From assembly GCA_947044365.1 (NCBI GenBank), contig OX345637.1, forward strand, positions 14,416,916 through 14,480,915: 64,000 nucleotides of DNA, in the 5' to 3' direction. Below the pieces are notes generated by a model that saw nothing but the letters and a program-made list of their open reading frames with translations, made no database searches and was not told where the DNA came from. Below, in pieces: positions 58,647 through 64,000 of this stretch; position 1 is the first letter of the stretch, and each line of letters begins with the position of its first letter. A program made the position numbers and the translations under genes. This DNA is from Petrosia ficiformis. Lineage: Eukaryota > Porifera > Demospongiae > Haplosclerida > Petrosiidae.

Positions 58647-58762
58647 TTATTTTGATATTATTTTACATTTTTTGTAAAGTAGACAAGAAAATAAAGTGAC
58701 AAATATCACACCAAGTATCACCACTGCTAAAATGATACCAATGATCACATAGATGATAGGAA
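58647..58762 (-). CDS. Receptor R6 alternative TM exon with very short tail
   Basis: After an AG acceptor (TTTCTATAG) the exon reads PIIYVIIGIILAVVILGVIF, VTLFSCLLYKKCKIISK and stop. This is one long hydrophobic helix followed by only about eight mostly basic or polar residues. Entry phase 1 matches the exit of exons FN3, D and E in this family. It lies 660 bp downstream of R6 exon C on the same strand. Unlike R2 and R5 it lacks NPxY/YxN motifs. Whether it is still spliced is unknown, because upstream R6 exons are damaged. Confidence 0.7.
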
Positions 58763-59421
58763 CTATAGAAATAACAATAATTATAGGTATACGCTGTATA
58801 TACATGTATGTAGGTAACATGTATCTATAATCATACTTTAATTATATTGTCCAAGTTCACAAAAGTCAGTCTATGCTGAGTAAATTATACTCAATTCTCA
58901 TGTTCTAATAGGTTTAGCTACCAATGGGTAGAATATGTAGTCAAAATATCGGTAGCTAATTTCTATTAGTGGAAAGGTTCCAATATATTCACTAGATATT
59001 AAATTCTATAATACCTACATGTATGATCAATAATTATTATAATTATATCTGTATTTATATTACACATTATATTAGAACAGCTGAAGGTATACTCAGCTGG
59101 TCTGAGATATTACATATGTTAAAGTGATGAACATATGATGATAAAATTATTGTTATTTCTACTTCTCTCGTTTGACAATTTTGCATCGAAAAATATCGTA
59201 CAATCGTTAACATCATATGTATATAAAATTATATGCATATTGCCACTCTAATTACATGTGCATCATGTGACTAAACACTTATAGTATACACATAATTGTG
59301 TAAAAAATTTTCATATATCGTGCAACAGAAACATTTCTGTTTAACACAAAAGTGCTTCTTTGGGACTGTATGCAAATGTGATGAACACAGAATAATATGA
59401 ATGTAAAAATGATTTTCTTAC

Positions 59422-59504
59422 ATTTACAAACATTGTTATGTTTAACATATTATGAGTGACTACTGGTTGAATGGTTACTGGTATACTGGAGTCAACTGAT
59501 GGGA
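59422..59504 (-). CDS. Receptor R6 exon C
   Basis: It reads PSVDSSIPVTIQPVVTHNML then NITMFVN, 83 nt, the same length and phase as R5 exon C, with intact AG and GT sites. No exon D was found between it and the TM exon at 58762. Exon C exits in phase 0 while the TM exon enters in phase 1, so a direct join would be out of frame. Confidence 0.75.
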
Positions 59505-59559
59505 CTGTGTTGAGAAGATAAAGAATAGCAAATGTCATAATACTATTATATTCATTACT

Positions 59560-59692
59560 ATTATCGTAATTAGTTAACCGTTGCCCATGTAGGCTCTTCA
59601 AATAATTCTTTAGTTTCCAAAGCGTAGAGAAAGTACGCTCTGCAGCAGCAGTAGTCATAGGTACAGTTAAGTACAGTTGGAGAACCTAGGAG
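59560..59692 (-). mobile_element. hAT transposase C-terminal remnant
   Basis: Minus-strand frame LQLYLTVPMTTAAAERTFST, LWKLKNYLKSLHGQRLTNY is the hAT dimerisation region (AAAERTFSTL, LKNYLKS, RLTN). It lies where the rest of the R6 FN3 exon should be. It belongs to a different hAT lineage from the 25322 elements (TFSTL...RLTN versus LFSKAG...NMFKP). Confidence 0.8.
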
Positions 59693-59716
59693 ATTTACTT
59701 CAATTTTTTGCCTCCC

Positions 59717-60157
59717 CAGTGAATGGTGGTTTTCATGAGATATTGAGACTTGAGGAATCAATAAAATAATGAGATAATTTTATCAACAACTGACTTGGTA
59801 GAAATAAGAATATAGAGTTATGTAGCTACCATAGAAAAAGGAAGAAGGGATGTCGACAAAGGGGGCACTTTTCCTCCCTCATTTTTGCCAAGGGAGCACA
59901 GAGGAACCTAAGTAATAGTACTAGGTACTAATAGCTATAGCAAATTTTAATGTGTGCAGGGCTGACAATGTGGGTGTGGGCAAGAAGATATTCCACACTC
60001 TCTAATCAACTGACCTCCACATGTAGTGCCTCCCACTCTTAACCATCTTCCTTCACCTAGGGCTACATTAGTATAGGGAAATGAGTCTTGATTAATAACA
60101 ATTACAAAACTACAAAATCAATAGCTACACACTGTATTTTAGTATTGTTGTATTATC
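59717..60157 (-). pseudogene. Receptor R6 FN3 and Ig remnants
   Basis: The FN3 remnant at 59717-59794 reads SHYFIDSSSLNIS, then a stop (TGG to TGA) and PPFT, after which the hAT sequence takes over. A roughly 40-bp Ig remnant lies near 60115-60157 (CACTGTATTTTAGTATTGTT). The extracellular part of R6 is therefore non-functional at this locus. Confidence 0.75.
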
Positions 60158-60625
60158 GAAGAGAGTTCAATAAACAATAAACTGTAGTTGAGCACTTATT
60201 AAATTTTTAAAACAGGTATAATACACATATTCTCACTTAACTATAGTATCTTATTAATAATTCATATCACAATCATTCTGATCATCTTTCATAAGACTTT
60301 ATTAAATTAGCATTTTCAAGCAGGAGCAAAGTACATAATTGTTGTCAATAATAAAAAAAGGAAATTTAGTTCATCAACAGTTACAAATTAAGAATTATGA
60401 AGTTATTCCAATTAATAACACCTCTCAACTCAGTATCAGTGTTATGTATAACACTGATACTGAGTTGCAATTGAGAGGTGTTATTAATTTGAAATGCTAA
60501 CCTAATAAAGTACATTTTGACGTAAGTCTTATAAGTCTTAAGAAAGATGATCAGGATGATTGTGACATGAATTATTAATCAACACTCATCTCCCTATACT
60601 AATGTAGGCGTAGAAGGTGAAGACA
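60047..60625. repeat. Large imperfect inverted duplication
   Basis: CTACATTAGTATAGGGAAATG at about 60062 is mirrored near 60585-60606. CACAATCATTCTGATCATCT near 60270 is mirrored near 60547. The centre (60410-60490) is a near-perfect hairpin, AATAACACCTCTCAACTCAG...TAACACTGATACTGAGTTG. The outer arm also resembles DNA next to the R1 Ig exon (2148-2180), so receptor-flank DNA was duplicated head-to-head. Confidence 0.8.
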
Positions 60626-61118
60626 TTATCAATTTGGATTTAACACCTCCATAAGGATGATATTCCACCTGAAATACTAGTTCATGTGCAAAACAGTCAC
60701 ATGTTGATACCTCCTATTTCTCCTCCACCTAGTTTTTCTTCCCTCCTCCTTTTTTTGTTTTCTCTCAAGATAAAATGGAGTGGACAAGAGGATATAATGA
60801 AGCCACAGGTTACAGTTCCTGTACTAGAGCAAGTACCGGAAAGTACGATACTGAAATGTTGTCCAGTAAGTCAGAAAACTTCTTCTCAATTATAGGAATT
60901 GTTTATAACAGATCAGCGAATACAATATAGGATTATCTCATTTGAATATACAAATTTTACTGTTATATTCAATGAAACAATTATTACAACTGGACGTAGC
61001 TAAAATGGGGAAATCTAAATAATAATTTATTATGTATCATAAGTAAAAAAATATCTATAATTAGGATATATATTCTAGCTAGTAGTAATAAGTAACTACA
61101 TAGCATTCAATTTAATTG

Positions 61119-61157
<39 letters not shown>

Positions 61158-61288
61158 GTTATAACTACCATTCAACTAATGTATATGTTTATTTGTACAT
61201 AATAACAATTTGTAATTCCAATACACAAATTGTGTATAATAGTACTATATATATACTATACCTTTCACACAGTAATAATTATAATTAC
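60626..61288. other. No supported gene
   Basis: A 69-aa plus-strand frame (60686-60895; MLIPPISPPPSFSSLLLFLF) is Pro/Leu-rich and unrecognised. A TA microsatellite lies at about 61122-61155. Confidence 0.35.
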
Positions 61289-61500
61289 ATTACAGTCTCG
61301 TAATAAACAGGTGTAGGTGTTTGTTGTACATTCTCATAAACAGTATTAGTTTCTATGGAGTGGATATCTTGATAATACTTGTCCAATAGATCCTGAATGA
61401 AGAAAAATATAATTCCAATACAAATTAATTTTATAATACCAATGCACCTGCAATAGTATTTATAGAGATTTTACACACCACACACATTTCTCCAGTTGTA
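61289..61500 (-). pseudogene. Receptor R7 3' remnant (exon E piece + tail)
   Basis: The tail remnant retains YQDIHSIETNTVYENVQQTP, PVYYETVM and stop, but its 5' half is deleted, so the entry frame is lost. A short exon E piece lies at about 61448-61500 (GEMCVVCKISINTIA-like). It lies upstream of R6 on the same strand, so it is a separate receptor copy. Confidence 0.7.
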
Positions 61501-61508
61501 TTACATGA

Positions 61509-62450
61509 TTGTTTTTTTTTTTTAAGTATGTTTTTTTCCAAAACAAAATACAAAATGTAATTATGATAAGTACTACATGTAATAAACACACTAATAAACT
61601 AATAATCAATAAGACTGAGTCTTATAGTTTTCCTTCCAATAATAAACTAAGGAAATCAACCTCTGAAACCGAACGATGGCAATTTTGCAAATGCATAGAT
61701 CCTCTCAAACACATTATTGCTGATCTTAATAGCGAAACACCTAATGTGCACTTTAACCAACTCATTACTCTACTATATGATTACTGATGTTTTGAAAAAA
61801 TTAGGAAAGCTAGATGTTTAAATGTCACTTCAGAAGCTCTGCTATTGCTGATAATACTAAAGGTGTGAAGAAGCCATGCTTTACCTCTCATAGACTCTCC
61901 TTTTTTCTTGTTCATGTCTATGATACACCTTATGTAAAGGTTTTTGATGGTTGCTAGTTGCACAAGAATTGAATACTCTCACATCAAATTTAGCAACTTC
62001 GTGGAAGTACCCCCAAAACTCCTGGCTCTAACATCAAATCTAGCTCCATCCCCTGTTTTTGCAGAATTATATATTTAACTCCACAGCTCTAACCATTTGA
62101 TCACCAACTTTGATTTACAAATCTCAGCTTCATCAGGCAGCCTAATACAATTAGAACATTTGATAGTACAATTGAATCACAAAATGTCTCAAAACAGTTT
62201 TTAATTAGTGACAAAAGACATTAATAATTGCATGCTTTTGTAATCATGTATGAAATAAAATTATTATAATTTACTGCTATGATATTGAAATTTTAGTTAC
62301 CGAGTTATTGATTTTGCATGTGTGTAATGAAAAACTTTAAGGCAAGAAACAAAGATACTTCAATAATATTAATTTTATGATGATGATATAGAAACTTAGA
62401 ATGTTAGTATTATCAGTAAGTTTCAGTTTCCAAAGCATATGAATCACCAG
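61509..62450. other. No supported gene
   Basis: A plus-strand frame to 61787 ends ERWQFCKCIDPLKHIIADLN, SETPNVHFNQLITLLYDY. This is more protein-like than its neighbours and could be a transposon fragment, but I cannot assign it. The rest is AT-rich. Confidence 0.35.
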
Positions 62451-62451
62451 A

Positions 62452-63379
62452 TTATGAATTACACCAATCTGGTGCTTGAACTGGACACATAAGATATGCT
62501 GTGTTTCCATTCTCTTTAGTGACTTGTATATTCCCATAGTTTTCAGAGTCACAGCAAAGATTGTACTGAGCGTCAGTGAGTTGTGCGTTACAATTTGATG
62601 TACAAAACATGGATGGCAGCTCTGTTGATAAAGAAGGTAGTACTTTATACAGTATAAGTATACTTAGATTATAGCTCATTAAAATGCTGCAATCTGATTG
62701 GTCAATTAGAGGTTTCTAAATCCCATAGTAAACCTACTTTAATTGATTAGTAAACCTATAATTTACTTAGTAAACCTGTTACGATGTTGCTACAAGAATT
62801 TCACAAAGAACAGAAGCAAAGTTTGTTTTAAAGCTGGATCTATTGATCTTTACAAGCGATGGACAGAGAAAGTCGCTAAAGTGTGGGCGTTGACCGCTGA
62901 CTACTGAATTTGGAAACATTCGTCTAGCTGCTTTCTATCAACAAACGAAGAATGGATTTAGCATCCACGGCCTTCTTAAAAGGTCTTCTGTCCAACTAAG
63001 TAAGCTAAAATCTTCAGCTTTTTGAAATCCAAAAGTTGCACAGCTGACAAAATCGAGATGTGGGCGTTGCCCTCGAGAGCAAAACACTCGCGCTATCGAT
63101 CACCTTGCTGTCTTTCTGCAGCTAAAAAGAGTACCACAAGGCTTTCTTGTTAGTCTTCTATCCAACAAAATAATAACTATAATCTAAATTGCTTAGATAC
63201 TGTATTCTCGGTTTCTACGCGCAATAGAACTACCTTGGAAACATTAATTACTTCGGGCTCCGCCCTCAGTAATTAAACTGTTTCCGCGGTAGTTCTATTG
63301 CTCGTAGAAACCTCGAATACAGTATCTAACCTATATTTATATGAACATGCACCTGTTGGAGGTGAAGATGTGGTTTCAG
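62452..63379 (-). CDS. Last two exons of a Cys-rich extracellular-type protein
   Basis: A 27-nt exon (63353-63379; ETTSSPPT) joins in phase 1 to the terminal exon 62452-62621. That exon reads LPSMFCTSNCNAQLTDAQYN, LCCDSENYGNIQVTKENGNT, AYLMCPVQAPDWCNS and stop. It has six cysteines and a Thr/Ser/Pro linker, suggesting a secreted or surface protein. The domain is not recognised. Upstream exons would lie beyond the right edge. The small exon rests on splice sites and phase only. Confidence 0.5.
62700..63190. other. No gene seen within intron
   Basis: Less AT-rich than its surroundings, with repeated themes (TTCTGTCCAACTAAG and TTCTATCCAACAAAATAA; GTGGGCGTTGACCG and GTGGGCGTTGCCCTCG). No exon was supported. 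It looks like another mobile-element remnant. Confidence 0.35.
63192..63335. repeat. Palindrome with CGGGCTCCGCCC core
   Basis: TTAGATACTGTATTCTCGG and TTTCTACGCGCAATAGAACT are mirrored by AGTTCTATTGCTCGTAGAAA and CGAATACAGTATCTAA around TACTTCGGGCTCCGCCCTCAGTA. It has the same style as the palindromes at 15397, 44809 and 56480. Confidence 0.85.
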
Positions 63380-63399
63380 CTGTGGATTTGAGAGCAAGA

Positions 63400-64000
63400 A
63401 CAAGTTAATTATGTGCAAGATTGTTATGTATATAAATAATTATAATTATAATAATGAACAAGTATACCACTGCAAAACTGAGAAAGTACAGTTGCATGAA
63501 ATTGTGTAAATTGTAATGATGCAGGTTATGACTGCATAATCTGTTATAAACAAATTTGAGAGTATTCTCTCACATTCACTACAGATAGAACGTAGAAGGA
63601 AAAAACCTATATTATGCATGATACCTTTTGAACCAATGAAGTTGGTTAAAACAACAAATCAATTTTTAGAGTGTGCAAGGCTGCAAATTATAATTTATAA
63701 TAATTATTGCTCTATAAACAAATTTATGTTCTATGAACATAAATTTGCTTCTATATATAGAATTCATTACTCTCATGCCTCAAATAGCTTCCCCACTATT
63801 AGTTATTGGGCCAAATAATTGTTATAAGTGAATTATTTAGGTTGTATACTAATTACTTAATGATGTAAATCATTGATCATGGTTAAGTGGGTATATTCCT
63901 CATTGTGAGCATACATACCTTGTACTTATACTTTCAGTAAAAGTTTTTATTGCTGATCATGTGACTTGTGGCCAATCAAAGTGCAGATATTGCGTCACGT
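63400..64000. other. No gene seen
   Basis: AT-rich DNA to the window edge. The 66-aa plus frame (63618-63818) contains an internal palindrome (ATAAACAAATTTATGTTCTA / TGAACATAAATTTGCTTCTA) and no domain. Confidence 0.4.

Overview
This is an AT-rich stretch of animal nuclear DNA. It has small exons with GT/AG introns and is crowded with short DNA transposons and a tRNA-derived SINE. It contains no bacterial operon or CRISPR array. Gene style, short introns and the abundance of Ig/FN3 receptors, RING/USP fragments and BEN-type passenger genes fit a demosponge such as Amphimedon. That assignment is inference, because no marker gene is present.

The main content is a cluster of paralogous type I membrane receptors, called R1-R7 here. 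The common layout is: signal-peptide exon, Ig-like exon (about 102 aa), FN3 exon (about 96 aa), short exon C plus exon D (a second FN3-like unit), exon E (Cys-containing membrane-proximal domain ending in a Ser/Thr stalk), TM exon, and a cytoplasmic exon with NPxY and YxN motifs. R5 (minus, 43332-53572) assembles from eight exons into one uninterrupted 585-aa frame and looks functional. R2 (minus, 13842-19912) has all exons but is broken in exon E. R3 (plus, 21.8-27.3 kb) lies head-to-head with R2 and is frameshifted in exon C. R1 (minus, 321-2490) runs off the left edge. R6 (minus, 58.6-60.2 kb) is degraded but carries a different TM exon with a very short tail. Loose remnants (12109, 39.4-39.75, 41.05-41.19 and 61.3-61.5 kb) show repeated duplication and decay. 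The 3' halves of R2 and R5, with about 4-5 kb of flank, are a segmental duplication.

Between receptors lie: a nested transposon (hAT element 3876-8151 containing a Tc1-type element 4445-8088 that carries both a DD34E transposase and a BEN-like gene, itself hit by a hAT MITE); a 773-bp palindrome (10811-11583); many MITEs with clean target-site duplications; a degraded retrotransposon C-terminus (37.56-38.50 kb); a phase-consistent but truncated ubiquitin-specific protease (38.61-39.33 kb); RING-like exons (35.0-35.8 kb); PHD-like remnants (55-56 kb); and the last two exons of a Cys-rich extracellular protein at the right edge.

If R5 is expressed, it would bind a ligand through Ig/FN3 domains and signal through tyrosine motifs. 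Long-tail, short-tail and truncated copies together resemble a rapidly evolving recognition-receptor family. That role is inferred from architecture only.
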